Source: a bacterium
GTDB lineage: Bacteria > Patescibacteriota > Gracilibacteria > Peribacterales > Peribacteraceae
Length of the DNA stretch: 64,000 nt
NCBI GenBank assembly: GCA_029558515.1
Contig: JAKQEM010000041.1
Coordinates: 26,921-90,920, forward strand
Direction: 5' to 3'
A program made the position numbers and the translations under genes. The notes beneath the pieces were generated by a model. It saw nothing but the letters and a program-made list of their open reading frames with translations. It searched no databases and was not told where the DNA came from. Below, one piece after another: positions 1 through 9,055 of this stretch. Each line of letters starts with the position of its first letter. Position 1 is the stretch's first letter.

Positions 1-595
1 CCGCAAAATTAATGTCCGTTTCAGGCCGGAACGTACCGTCGGGATGCCCGTGTGTGACGCCTTCCTCCGCTGCGACGCAGAGGAACGGTGCGTACCAAGC
101 CGTGTCATCGACATCCGAAAAACGCTCTCCTTCGCATCGACGGATGCGCTCGCGATCGAAGAGGGCGGCGATGATGATCTTCGTGAATTCCGCGCGATTG
201 ATGGACGCATTCGGTCGGTACTCCCGAACTGTCGTTGCGCCGCGCATCACGGAATATCCCTCCACGATGCCAAGCGATACGGCATGTCGAACGGCGGCGT
301 ACAGTGGATGACGCTCGGGCACGTCGACGAATGCGGGAAGCGACGCAGCGCATCGATCGGTCGTAATCAGACTCTTATCGCACCAGTTATACCATCCCTC
401 CTGCGACGTGCCGATCTCCATACAGGAGGACAGACAGCCCGCACACGTGGCATAATCCACCAGAATGCCCGATTGATACCACCCCTCGCTCCTCGTCCCG
501 ACCGCCTCGCATACGGGACGCATGTCGATGCTCTGCGCGGTGCTAAGACGCGGCAGGCAGAGGATCAAGACGAAGAAGAACATGCGTCGCAGCAT
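1..595 (-). CDS. Secreted S-layer homology (SLH) domain protein, C-terminus beyond window edge
   Basis: An open frame runs leftward from ATG at 595 off the window edge, so about 198 residues are visible. Residues 1-20 form a signal peptide (MLRRMF, hydrophobic FFVLILCLP, then STA|QS cleavage). A Cys-rich segment with two similar pieces (EGWYQSGIL and EGWYNWCDK) follows. From about residue 88 there are two SLH-type modules: FVDVPERHPLYAAVRHAV...GIVEGY followed by RPNASINRAEF, then FSDVDDTAWYAPFLCVA...THGHPDGTFRPE. SLH domains attach proteins non-covalently to cell-wall polymers; that is family knowledge. A TACGCT hexamer sits exactly 6 nt upstream of the ATG, so the mRNA may be leaderless. The gene diverges from the exosortase gene. 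An in-frame ATG at 583 is an alternative start. Confidence 0.85.
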   Translation of the reverse strand, partial: MLRRMFFFVLILCLPRLSTAQSIDMRPVCEAVGTRSEGWYQSGILVDYATCAGCLSSCMEIGTSQEGWYNWCDKSLITTDRCAASLPAFVDVPERHPLYAAVRHAVSLGIVEGYSVMRGATTVREYRPNASINRAEFTKIIIAALFDRERIRRCEGERFSDVDDTAWYAPFLCVAAEEGVTHGHPDGTFRPETDINFA

Positions 596-645
596 GCACA
601 CAGCGTACCAGTGAGAAGAGTCGCACGCATCCTTGCCCGCATCGT

Positions 646-1641
646 GTGCATCCACTACCGTTCTCTCGCATGCTTCCCTCACTGTTTCGCACAAGCGAAT
701 GTGCACTTTGGCTGCGCCTGAGCACCGCGGGGGTCCTGTCCGCCGCAATGGTCCGGCTGATGAAATCCGGAGCGGCTGACGCGCTGTTCCTCCATCCGCT
801 CGTCGAGCAAACGGCACCCGTCGCGTGGGCGTTCGTTCTGCCTCTCACGCTGTACTGCTTCCTCGGCATCACCGTGCGCAGGGACGTGCGATCGCACCCC
901 TCTCTTGCCCGACCTTCTTTCGAACACGGCGGCATGGCGCTGATCAGCACGGGCTTGCTTCTGCTGCTTTCCCTGTGGCTGCTCCATCCCACACCCGCGC
1001 ACTTTGCCGCACTGCAATCGTTCGGCATGCGATTCCCCGTCATCGGCGATCCGCTGCTCAACGCACTCGTCGGCGTCATTCTCCTTGTGCCGACACTGCC
1101 GCTGCCCCTGCTCACCCTCCCTCCTTCCCTCCTCCTGCGCCATCGCACGAGCATGCTTCTCGGCCTGCTCTCCATCATCGGATTCCTTCTCTTCCCCGTA
1201 CTGGAAGCTCTGTACTTCGGGGTCACGGGCCCGCCGCTGGTGGCCGCGGTCCAGTGGCTCCTCGGATGGCTGCCGGGTTCCCCGCCCGCGGATTTGAGCC
1301 GCTGGCAGGTGGGGTACGGTGATTTCAGCGCAACCGTGGGGTATGCGTGCACGGAGCTTTCCTCCGTCACGCTCTTCCTGGGCCTCCTCTGCATCGCACT
1401 GCTCTCGCTGCGCCGCACGCAATCCATCTCCCCGTTCCGCGTCGTCGTCACCATGCTGCTGGGCATCGTTCTCCTTTGGCTGCTCAACGTGCTGCGCATC
1501 GCCGCCATCGTCATCATCGGCTCCTACCACCGCACATTCGCTCTCACGCTCTTCCACAGCGGCATCGGCCTCATCCTCTTCCTCCTCTTCTTCGCCGTCT
1601 TCATCAGGCTGTCGTTGCCGTTCGTGCGGAAAAAGGAATGA
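646..1641 (+). CDS. Exosortase/archaeosortase family transpeptidase
   Basis: This 331-residue integral membrane protein has about eight hydrophobic segments. The three hallmarks of the exosortase/archaeosortase family appear in order in the C-terminal half: catalytic Cys in YACTELSSVTLF (about residue 235), Arg in LLNVLRIAAIVIIG (about 285) and His in LFHSGIGLILFLLFF (about 305). Members cleave C-terminal sorting tails of exported proteins and attach them to surface material. The start shown is GTG; the ATG at 670 is an alternative. The gene diverges from a secreted SLH protein and converges on the AIM24-like gene, leaving only 7 bp between the stops. Two proteins in this window (genes at 18406 and 45638) end in tails that could be substrates. 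The exosortase subclass cannot be assigned by eye. Confidence 0.85.
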   Translation: MHPLPFSRMLPSLFRTSECALWLRLSTAGVLSAAMVRLMKSGAADALFLHPLVEQTAPVAWAFVLPLTLYCFLGITVRRDVRSHPSLARPSFEHGGMALISTGLLLLLSLWLLHPTPAHFAALQSFGMRFPVIGDPLLNALVGVILLVPTLPLPLLTLPPSLLLRHRTSMLLGLLSIIGFLLFPVLEALYFGVTGPPLVAAVQWLLGWLPGSPPADLSRWQVGYGDFSATVGYACTELSSVTLFLGLLCIALLSLRRTQSISPFRVVVTMLLGIVLLWLLNVLRIAAIVIIGSYHRTFALTLFHSGIGLILFLLFFAVFIRLSLPFVRKKE

Positions 1642-1648
1642 ATCTCAC

Positions 1649-2368
1649 TCATCCCCCCATCACCTGCCCCAGGAGCCCGCCGCCCTTGGAGCGTTCGCGA
1701 TCGCGGAGGAAAGGGTTGAGTGTCTCGGCGAAGGTGCGCAGATTGCGCGTCTGCAGGTAGAGCGTTCCCGGGCCGGTGAAACTCGTCACGAGTCCTTCGC
1801 CCGTCGTCACCATGCTGAGCATGCCCGACCCCGCCTGTCGGATGTCGTAGCGCATGGAGGAGGAAAACGCGACGATGTGGCCGTTATCGACAAGGAACTG
1901 TTCGCCTGCGCGCAATTCCTTCCGCAGGATGCCCCCGAACCCCGAGAGGAACAGCTGCCCCGTCCCGCGGGCCTTGATCATGAAAATACCCTCGCCGCTC
2001 AGAAAGCCCCGCCAACCGGTGAACTTGCTGTCCGTCTCGATGCCGACGGCGGACGCAAGGAATGATCCGCCCTGCACGAGATACTCTTCACCCGAAAGTT
2101 CCAGCACCTCCATGTCTCCGGTTGCGCGGGGAGCGAGGTACACTTCGGTATCGTTCCGCGTCGCCTTGATCGTCGTCACGAAGAAGCTCTCGCTGGTAAG
2201 GAGCGCGCGTTTCAGGCCGCTCATGAGGCCGCCCTTCACGGTGCCTTCGATGGTCGCCGTCGCATCCATCCCTAGCATCGCGCCGGATTCGGCATGAATC
2301 TCTTCGCCTTGATCAAGCGTCAGGCGCAGCGCGGCGTACGATGGCTTGCTGAGGATTTCGTGCTGCAT
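1649..2368 (-). CDS. AIM24 / TIGR00266 family protein
   Basis: The start MQHEILSKPSYAALRLTL gives 239 residues; the frame stays open 63 nt further upstream but that part is not protein-like. The body is Gly-rich beta sequence of the AIM24 family: EIHAESGAMLGMDATATIEG, then GFGGILRKELRAGEQFLVDNGHIVAF and a C-terminal GPGTLYLQTRN. Bacterial members fold as a trimeric beta-barrel-like structure of unknown biochemical role; the yeast homologue acts in mitochondrial inner-membrane organisation. The gene ends 7 bp from the convergent exosortase stop. There is no signal peptide, so the protein is probably cytoplasmic. The family call is firm and the function is open. Confidence 0.8.
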   Translation of the reverse strand: MQHEILSKPSYAALRLTLDQGEEIHAESGAMLGMDATATIEGTVKGGLMSGLKRALLTSESFFVTTIKATRNDTEVYLAPRATGDMEVLELSGEEYLVQGGSFLASAVGIETDSKFTGWRGFLSGEGIFMIKARGTGQLFLSGFGGILRKELRAGEQFLVDNGHIVAFSSSMRYDIRQAGSGMLSMVTTGEGLVTSFTGPGTLYLQTRNLRTFAETLNPFLRDRERSKGGGLLGQVMGG

Positions 2369-2493
2369 AAGGGCTGAGGGAAGTGCAAGGATGAGTATGC
2401 GCTTTGCATTCGGCAGGATCAACAAACACACTCCGAATCATCCGGGAGAGCAGCCTGTCTTTCCCTCTTCATTCGTGATTCAATAGGAAGCAT

Positions 2494-2579
2494 GCCGGGG
2501 TGGCGAAATGGCAGACGCACCAGCCTTAGGAGCTGGTGGGAGCAATCCCATGGAGGTTCAAGTCCTCTCCCCGGCACCA
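2494..2579 (+). tRNA. tRNA-Leu (anticodon UAG)
   Basis: The acceptor stem pairs GCCGGGG (2494) with CCCCGGC (2569-2575), followed by discriminator A and an encoded CCA. The anticodon arm CCAGC-CTTAGGA-GCTGG places TAG at the anticodon. A long variable arm (GGGAGCAATCCC) and a T-arm with GGTTCAAGTCC complete a class II tRNA of 86 nt. Confidence 0.97.
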
Positions 2580-2641
2580 TTCGACTTGCTTCTCACATGT
2601 GCGCAATGCTCGCTCATGTCAAAATGAGAGGCGCCCTATCC

Positions 2642-3490
2642 TCACCCCCTCCGCAGGAACCCTTCCGTTCCCTCGCGGCGCTTTTCGGCTTCCTTCTTGC
2701 GACGCTCCGCATCGGCGGCGGCTGACGTTTCCTTGCGATCCATGTCGCGCCGCACTTCTGCCTCCAGTCGCTCGCAGCGCGTACGAATATCCTGCATCTG
2801 CCGGGCAAGCCACGCATCCGTCTCGGAAATCTCCCGATTGGCGCGCCGTTTGGCATCCAGGAGCGCCTGGTCTAAAGCGGGATCGCGTGACCGCAGCGCG
2901 GCTTTCTTGGCATCGGCGACCGCGGCGAGAGCCGCCTCCCTGCGGCGAGCCGCTTCCATCTCCGCTTTGCGTTCCTCCTGCCTGCGCTCCGATGCGATGT
3001 GTTCCATCGCATGCGCGAGTTCCAGTTGCATGCTGCGGCCCTGCGCCGCATGACGCTCCGTGATGCGCTGCTTCGCGCGCGTCTCCTCATGGCGGGCGGC
3101 GGCGATGCGCTGCTCCACTTTGATGCGCACCGCGCGCTCGTGCAGTTCCTGCATCTTCTTCTGCCGCTCCGTGCGGGCGGCCTCTTCCTTGCGTTTGCGC
3201 TCCTCCTCCGCGCGTCCGGCTTCCTCCGCTTTGCGCTTCTCCGCTTCCGCCTCCCGCTGCTTCTCATGCTGCGCCCGGCGCCATTCCTCCCGCTCCGCGG
3301 ACCGCTCCTCCTCCCTCTTCACTTCTGCCAGAGCGGCCGTCCGCTCCTGCTGCGCCTGCGCCTCCTGTGCGCGTTCCCTCTCCTCCCGCACGAGTCGATC
3401 GCGCTCGATCTGCTCCCGCCGCATCGCCCCGATCTTCTCCCACTGCGCACGGCGGTCACTGTCACTCTGTGATGACGGGTCTGTGGGCAT
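2642..3490 (-). CDS. Charged coiled-coil protein of unknown function
   Basis: This is a 282-residue protein from ATG 3490 (MPTDPSSQSD); the frame continues 13 codons upstream. Almost all of it is a single Glu/Arg/Lys/Ala-rich helix with heptad periodicity (for example EERERAQEAQAQQERTAAL). There is no signal peptide, membrane segment or enzyme motif. A TACAAT hexamer lies exactly 6 nt before the chosen ATG, which supports this start and suggests a leaderless transcript. It lies between tRNA-Leu and mfd on the mfd strand. No family was recognised, and such composition makes homology by eye unreliable. A structural or scaffold role is only a guess. Confidence 0.65.
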   Translation of the reverse strand: MPTDPSSQSDSDRRAQWEKIGAMRREQIERDRLVREERERAQEAQAQQERTAALAEVKREEERSAEREEWRRAQHEKQREAEAEKRKAEEAGRAEEERKRKEEAARTERQKKMQELHERAVRIKVEQRIAAARHEETRAKQRITERHAAQGRSMQLELAHAMEHIASERRQEERKAEMEAARRREAALAAVADAKKAALRSRDPALDQALLDAKRRANREISETDAWLARQMQDIRTRCERLEAEVRRDMDRKETSAAADAERRKKEAEKRREGTEGFLRRG

Positions 3491-3624
3491 CCGTACATTG
3501 TACCACGAATCCTGAGCTGTAAGCCACATCTCGAGTACCTGCGGACAAGAGATTCAATAGCGCAACTATCCATCATCCCACACGAAAAAACCCTTATTTG
3601 TCACTCAAAACGCATCACCCGCAG

Positions 3625-3659
3625 CTCCCGTCTCCCGGTCCTTAGTCCTTCGTCTATAC
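3625..3659. repeat. Heptamer tandem array at the mfd 3' end
   Basis: Five consecutive 7-bp units on the + strand: CTCCCGT, CTCCCGG, TCCTTAG, TCCTTCG, TCTATAC. The array overlaps the mfd stop codon (3654-3656) and runs downstream of it. Confidence 0.7.
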
Positions 3660-6600
3660 CCCTCCGTCCTTCTTTCCCCGTCCTCGCTCCTTCTTCTCCT
3701 TGATCGGCCGAATCAATGCCTGCACCTCGCGCGTGAGCTCAAGGAGGATGTCGGTATCGGATCCCGCTTTCTGCAAATCGGCTTCCGCGATGCGCAGCGA
3801 ACTGCCGCTGATTTTCCAGTGAGCGTTGACTTGGAGGAGTCGCATGATATCCGTCGCTTCCACGCGGGGGCTCAAGTGGAGCACGATCTCCCGCCCGCTG
3901 CGACCCGCCTCCTCCGCCTTCACGCGTTGGACGCCCGCCTTGCGGCACGCGAGCTTCAGACGCAGGACGGCAAAGAGACTGAGTACCTGGCGCGGCAACT
4001 CCCCGAATTCCTCATGCAGATCCCGGGCGAATTCCTCCAGCGTCGCTTCATCTTCGCTGCCGGCGAGCTTCTGGTACACGGAAATTTTCTCATCGGAGTC
4101 GGGAATGTAGAACGTCGGAATGAGCGCTTCCACGGGGAGGAGAATCTCGACGTTGATTTCCTCGGTGACCTCCGCCTTCCCGCCCGCCTTCAATTCCTCC
4201 ACGGCGTTTTTGAGCATCCGCAAATAGTGACTGACGCCGACGGTGTTCATGGTACCCGCCTGACTCACTCCGAGGATTTCGCCCGCGCCGCGAATCTCCA
4301 GATCACGCATGGCCACCTGGAACCCGGATCCCAGTTCACAGGCTTCCACAATGGCGCGCAGACGCTTCTTGGCGTCGTCCCGGAGCCGTTGCGAGTGGTA
4401 CAGGAGGTATGCGAACGCCTGCACGTTGGAGCGCCCAACGCGCCCGCGGAGCTGGTAGAGCTGCGAGAGACCGAAGCGCTCGGCTTCGTTGACGATGAGC
4501 GTGTTGGCACGGGGAAGGTCGATGCCGTTTTCGATGATCGTGGAACTCACGAGAACCAGATGTTTTCCCTCTTTGAACGAGAGAATGCGCTCCTCCAGAT
4601 CATCGGGCTTCAGTTGCCCGTGCGCCACCACGAAGCTCGCCTCCGGCACCAGGTGCCTGAGCTTCTGCGCGTACGCATCGATGGTCTCCACGCGGTTATG
4701 CAGCACGAACACCTGCCCGCCGCGTTGTATCTCGTGGAGGATGGCCTGCCGTACGAGCGAATCGGAATACTTTCGCACCTCGGTGATGATGGGCAGACGC
4801 CCCGGGGGCGGCGTGGTGATGGTGGAAATGTCGCGGAGTTTATGCAATCCCAAGTTCAATGTGCGGGGAATGGGCGTCGCAGTGAGGGTGAGAATATCCA
4901 CCGAGGCGCGCATCTCCTTGAATTTCTCTTTCTGCTTCACGCCAAACCTCTGCTCCTCATCGACGACAACGAGCCCGAGATTGAAAAACGACACGTCCTC
5001 TTGCAGCAGCCGGTGCGTACCGATGATGATATCGAGATCGCCTTTGCGAAGCTTGTGCAGGATCTTCTCCTGCTCGGCGTGCGTTCGAAAGCGCGAGAGC
5101 ATGTCGATGCGCACAGGAAATCCTTTCATGCGCTCCAGAAAGCTGCGGTAGTGCTGATCGGCCAAGATGGTGATGGGCGCGACGACCGCAACCTGCTTGC
5201 CGTCCTGCACCGCTTTGAACGCCGCGCGCATGGCCACTTCCGTCTTGCCGAACCCCACGTCGCCGCAGACGAGGCGGTCCATCGGATGATCATCCTCCAT
5301 GTCGCCCTTTATGTCCTCGATCGCTTTGCGCTGCCCGGGAGTTTCTTGATAGGGGAACGCTTCCTCGAACGCCCGCATGCCGGCGCCGTCGTCCCCGTAC
5401 GCGAATCCCTTGGCGGAAGCGCGCTTGGCATAGAGCGTCAGGAGGTCTTTGGCGATCTCAGCCGTTTCCTTCTTGATCTTCTCACTGATGCGCTTCCACT
5501 CCGCTTCCCCCAGGCGCATGAGCACCGGCTCCGCACCCTCCTCATGCACGTACTTGCTCAGCTTGTCGGCTTGGTCGACCGGGATGAAGAGCTTGTCGCC
5601 CTGCGCGTAGGTCAGTTCCAGATATTCACGCAGCGTATCGTCGATGCTCTTCTGCGTCATCCCTTCAAACCGCCCGATGCCGTGCTCCATGTGCACCACG
5701 TAATCGCCGGGTGAGAGGGAGACGAGAAAATCGAGCGCAAGCTTCTGGATGCTCTTCTGACGGCCTCCTTTGCGCAGGCTGAAGATCTCGCGATCGGTGA
5801 GGAGCGCCAGACGAAGGTCGGGGTTCTGGATGGAGTGCGGCAGCACATCCTCCTCGCCCGCACGCACCAGCGTCACCGCACCATCCTCCCGCTCGTTGAC
5901 GGAGCAGCGCACGTGCTCCTCTTTGAAAATATTCTGCAATTCCTCGCTCCGCCGCGTCACGATGAGCAGATGCCATCCCTGCTGCAATTTGTCTTTGACG
6001 TCATTGAGGAAATCGGAGAGCGTGTAAAACTTCAGAACGGAGAGATACCGCAGGTGCACATGATGCTCCATCGACTCGGGGAAGACGGTAAACCGCAGGC
6101 ACGACCCGGTCTTGGGTGCGGGGAGATCATCCTGATCGTCGAGGACGAGGAGTGCTTCCGCGGGGAATTGGCGCAGAAGCGGCGCGGTCTCGGTGTAACT
6201 GATGGGGAGCAGCGTGACGGAGGTGTGCGCGGTCCCCGTCGCCCCGTCGATCAGCGGCGCAATGGATTCGACCGTATCGAACGCAAAGACGATGCGCCAT
6301 GCGGTGGGGGATTGAATGGGGAAAATATCCAGCATATCTCCCTGGCGTCGATACTGCCCCGGCGCGACGATGGAATCGGGCGTGTGCTCGTAGCCGTTGT
6401 CGATCAACTGCTCCACGAAGGTGATGAAGGGAACGTGCTGTCCGACGTGCAGCTGAAGCGCACGCGACAGCAGCTCCCGTTCCAGCGGAAACCCCATGTC
6501 CCGGAGTGCGCGCGGCGCGAGGAACACCTGCTTCGCTCCGCCCATGAAGAGGAGAATCTGACGCAGTGCGTCGAGTGTCAGCGGTTCGTCTTTCTCCATG

Positions 6601-6836
6601 GGAATACGCACGGTCGGCATCTCGAAAAATTCCAGCCAGTGCGAGAGCGTCTCCATGTGCGCGGCGTCTTCCGTGAGGAGCAGGGTGGGAGAGGGACGAT
6701 GATGGAGGAGGTGACTGAGGAGGAGGGCTTTGGCCGTCTCATTCCCGGCGCCGGAGATCGTCAAAGACCTCTCGGTGGAGAGGAGATCACTGAGTTCCCG
6801 GTGCGTGTCCCGTCCGATGAGGAGGGAGGGTTTCAT
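3654..6836 (-). CDS. mfd: Transcription-repair coupling factor Mfd
   Basis: At 1060 residues this is slightly shorter than E. coli Mfd (1148). Mfd displaces RNA polymerase stalled at DNA lesions and recruits the UvrABC excision machinery. The UvrB-like N-terminal module is present, then the RNA-polymerase-interaction start GDYVVHMEHGIGRFEGM (about residue 377), Walker A GDVGFGKTEVAMRA (about 530), helicase motif II DEEQRFG (about 625), the SAT motif TLTATPIPRT, motif VI QLYQLRGRVGRS and the C-terminal TRCF domain. The start MKPSLLIGRD is the first ATG. The dnaN gene lies upstream on the same strand, and a heptamer array covers the stop codon. The assignment is secure; no key motif is missing. 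Confidence 0.97.
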   Translation of the reverse strand: MKPSLLIGRDTHRELSDLLSTERSLTISGAGNETAKALLLSHLLHHRPSPTLLLTEDAAHMETLSHWLEFFEMPTVRIPMEKDEPLTLDALRQILLFMGGAKQVFLAPRALRDMGFPLERELLSRALQLHVGQHVPFITFVEQLIDNGYEHTPDSIVAPGQYRRQGDMLDIFPIQSPTAWRIVFAFDTVESIAPLIDGATGTAHTSVTLLPISYTETAPLLRQFPAEALLVLDDQDDLPAPKTGSCLRFTVFPESMEHHVHLRYLSVLKFYTLSDFLNDVKDKLQQGWHLLIVTRRSEELQNIFKEEHVRCSVNEREDGAVTLVRAGEEDVLPHSIQNPDLRLALLTDREIFSLRKGGRQKSIQKLALDFLVSLSPGDYVVHMEHGIGRFEGMTQKSIDDTLREYLELTYAQGDKLFIPVDQADKLSKYVHEEGAEPVLMRLGEAEWKRISEKIKKETAEIAKDLLTLYAKRASAKGFAYGDDGAGMRAFEEAFPYQETPGQRKAIEDIKGDMEDDHPMDRLVCGDVGFGKTEVAMRAAFKAVQDGKQVAVVAPITILADQHYRSFLERMKGFPVRIDMLSRFRTHAEQEKILHKLRKGDLDIIIGTHRLLQEDVSFFNLGLVVVDEEQRFGVKQKEKFKEMRASVDILTLTATPIPRTLNLGLHKLRDISTITTPPPGRLPIITEVRKYSDSLVRQAILHEIQRGGQVFVLHNRVETIDAYAQKLRHLVPEASFVVAHGQLKPDDLEERILSFKEGKHLVLVSSTIIENGIDLPRANTLIVNEAERFGLSQLYQLRGRVGRSNVQAFAYLLYHSQRLRDDAKKRLRAIVEACELGSGFQVAMRDLEIRGAGEILGVSQAGTMNTVGVSHYLRMLKNAVEELKAGGKAEVTEEINVEILLPVEALIPTFYIPDSDEKISVYQKLAGSEDEATLEEFARDLHEEFGELPRQVLSLFAVLRLKLACRKAGVQRVKAEEAGRSGREIVLHLSPRVEATDIMRLLQVNAHWKISGSSLRIAEADLQKAGSDTDILLELTREVQALIRPIKEKKERGRGKKDGGV

Positions 6837-6982
6837 GGAAGAAGACCGGTGGTGTGAAGAGAAAATGCCCGGATGCCACGGAAAAAATCCTTGGAACCCC
6901 TTGGCGTTCCATCACTGATGTACGGACCTATTGTACAATGAAGAAGAATGTGAAACAAGAGCGCTCTTTGCCATTATTCTCA

Positions 6983-7070
6983 CTCGTTGCTCGTTTTTCG
7001 TTCTTCGTTTATCGTTATTCTTGTAAGTGACAAACGAACAACGATCAAACAAGAAACCAATAACAAAATT
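6983..7070. repeat. Two opposed heptamer arrays downstream of dnaN
   Basis: The left array has six 7-bp units (CTCGTTG, CTCGTTT, TTCGTTC, TTCGTTT, ATCGTTA, TTCTTGT; 6983-7024). The right array has six units of roughly complementary type (GACAAAC, GAACAAC, GATCAAA, CAAGAAA, CCAATAA, CAAAATT; 7029-7070). The right array abuts the dnaN stop codon (7069-7071). Together they could form an imperfect hairpin and might end dnaN transcription. Confidence 0.7.
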
Positions 7071-8226
7071 ATTCCTGCATCCTTAGCGGCATCACCAAGT
7101 GCAACAAATGATCGTTGCCCGGCAGATGGAAGACGGCCGGGTGCATGCTGTCCACCATATGAAGCGTCACCGCTTCGCCTTCCGCATGTGTGAGAAAATC
7201 GAGGAGGTACCCGGAGCTGAGTGCGATCTTCCCTTCGCTATGCAGCCCCTCCACGGCAATCGTCGCCTCGTCTTTTCCTATGGGCGTCTGCGGCGTGGTG
7301 ATCTGCACCTGCCCCGGCGTAAAGGAAAAAGTAAGCGTGTTGTTCACTTCTTTGGCGAAGTAGTGCATGCGGCGAACGGCCGTCGTCAGATCTTTGAGGG
7401 GGAGGAGTGCGGTGAGCGCATGCTCTTTCGGAATGATCTGCCGGTAATCGGGGAACGTTCCCTCGATGAGTCGGGAGAGGAGATGCGTCTCACCCACCCG
7501 CAATTCAATCTGCTGCGCACCCAGAACAACGGTCACCGGCAGCGCTTCGCTGCGCGCTCCTTCCGGCTCCGCCTCTTCGGTCGGCGTACGTTTGGGAAGC
7601 TTCTTCCCCGCGAGGAGCACTTTGAGTTCGTCGAGCACTTTCACCGGGATGATGCAGGCGAGATCTTTCGGAGCATCCGCTTTGATGGAGTATTCCGAGA
7701 GGCGATAGCTGTCCGTAGCGACGAAGACGATATGCCCGTCCTCCGCCCGCAGAGAAACGCCGGAGAGCACCGGACGCAGGCTGCTCTTGGCGGAAGCAAA
7801 GGTGACGTAATGCAGCGCATCCAACAACGTCGCGCCATCCACGGAGAAAGATCGTTCACTCTCCACCATGCTGATCGACGGATAATTGGATGCGGCTTCG
7901 CCGGAGAGAACCGTCTTTCCATGCGCCGCCCTGCAGTGCACTTGCGTTCCGTCTTTGACGGTGATCGTCACCTCCGCATCGGATGTGAATTGCGCAAAGT
8001 TGAGAATGGCTTTGGCCGGCACCGTGACCGATCCTGCGGTTTCCACGTTCGCGGGGATGGCGGTCACGATGGACAATTCCAAATCCGTCGCGCTCAGTGT
8101 GCAGCGATCATCCTTCGCCTGCAGAAGAATGTTTCCTAAAATCGGCAGCGCCTGTTGTCCACTGATCGCACGACTCGTGAGTTGCAATGCTTGTAAGAGT
8201 GAAGATGTGGAACAAGTGAACTGCAT
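7069..8226 (-). CDS. dnaN: DNA polymerase III beta sliding clamp
   Basis: This 385-residue protein matches the usual clamp length (about 365-390). It begins MQFTCSTSSLLQALQLTSRAI and shows clamp-family features: ILGNILLQA, LSATDLELSI, an RPVLSGVSL-type element, FVATDSYRLSEY, and the C-terminal MHPAVFHLPG...HLVMPLRM. The clamp encircles DNA and tethers the replicative polymerase. The gene is transcribed leftward, away from a cluster of DnaA-box-like sequences (8312-8550), as expected for a gene at an origin, but no dnaA lies beside it in this window. A TATAGT hexamer lies about 30 nt upstream of the start. Heptamer arrays follow directly at the stop. Confidence 0.97.
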   Translation of the reverse strand: MQFTCSTSSLLQALQLTSRAISGQQALPILGNILLQAKDDRCTLSATDLELSIVTAIPANVETAGSVTVPAKAILNFAQFTSDAEVTITVKDGTQVHCRAAHGKTVLSGEAASNYPSISMVESERSFSVDGATLLDALHYVTFASAKSSLRPVLSGVSLRAEDGHIVFVATDSYRLSEYSIKADAPKDLACIIPVKVLDELKVLLAGKKLPKRTPTEEAEPEGARSEALPVTVVLGAQQIELRVGETHLLSRLIEGTFPDYRQIIPKEHALTALLPLKDLTTAVRRMHYFAKEVNNTLTFSFTPGQVQITTPQTPIGKDEATIAVEGLHSEGKIALSSGYLLDFLTHAEGEAVTLHMVDSMHPAVFHLPGNDHLLHLVMPLRMQE

Positions 8227-8311
8227 GATGATAAGAAGAAATGGAAAATAACTATACTGAATTCGTCATCATCATACCACTGGCGGAAGGAGGGGCGAAT
8301 GAAGGGTGATC

Positions 8312-8550
8312 TGTGGAAAATGGGGTGGAAAGAAAGAGGAACGTGCGTAAATCGCGCAATACCCCTTCTTGAATACATGTGGTGTGTGGGAGAGATGTGG
8401 AAAACTCGTGGAGAAAGGGGGCGGCGGCGCGCAGTGAAGCCATTTACTCTATTACCGCTGTGTGAAGCCAAAAACTATTAGACCTGTGCACAACCATCCT
8501 CTTTATGTGGAGAAGGGAAAGCCAGGGTTATCCACATTCATTGTGGATAA
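8312..8550. other. Candidate replication origin: DnaA-box cluster beside dnaN
   Basis: Two perfect DnaA boxes lie in inverted orientation 5 bp apart: TTATCCACA at 8528-8536 and TGTGGATAA at 8542-8550. Two further sites read TGTGGAAAA, at 8312-8320 and 8396-8404. The roughly 400 bp between the dnaN start (8226) and the next coding remnant (8628) hold no credible gene. An A+T-rich stretch lies around 8240-8280. Position next to dnaN plus clustered boxes suggests oriC. The sequence alone cannot prove function, and the identical 9-mer is also clustered near 38.3 kb. Confidence 0.6.
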
Positions 8551-8627
8551 CTTTTGTGATCGATGAGTTGGGGGGAGTTGTCCCCATATGGTGCACAGGG
8601 GCGGGAGGATGTAGGGAAAGTGATTCT

Positions 8628-9025
8628 TTACCGAAAATCACCGAATGCGAATGTTATATTTTTTGTTTCCTCTATTGTTTCAAATGCGACGCGCAAGGCG
8701 TGCGATAGGTGTTGATCCAAAAGAATACTGCCGGGAAAACTGACTTCCAGTTGCCCAAAGAGCTCATCGCAATACGATGGGCTCAGGACAACGACTCCCT
8801 GAAAATCAAAAAAGAATTGGTGACCTTCTTTTTCAACTTGGCAACCTGCGGCGATATAGCCATAAAAGCATCGTGGCCTTCCTCTTGTGTGACGAGGAAT
8901 TTCCCGAGGGTGCTGACAGCGAAGCGATCCATATCAATATCGTTGACGGGAAGAGACGTTCGCTCCAGAAGAGAACGGCAAATCGGATTGTTCGGGTATC
9001 GTTCGCTCGCGCGCAGCCTGGATGA
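8628..9025 (-). pseudogene. Frameshifted remnant of a STAS-like (DUF4325-type) protein gene
   Basis: The minus strand carries two adjacent open frames that read as one protein split by a frameshift near 8830. The upstream frame reads RYPNNPICRSLLERTSL, then DMDRFAVSTLGKFLVTQEEG and ISPQVAKLKK, before running into a stop. The other frame continues with HQFFFDFQGVVVLSPSYCDE and VSFPGSILLDQHLSHALRVA, ending FAFGDFR. The FDFQGV..LSPSYCDELFG stretch resembles STAS-like DUF4325 proteins. No good start codon lies upstream; a stop in the first frame ends at 9028. It sits at the edge of the restriction-modification island, so decay after transfer is plausible. The family call is tentative, but the coding character of both frames is fairly clear. 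Confidence 0.45.
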
Positions 9026-9055
9026 TTATCGAGAGAATGTGATTCATAAGAGAAA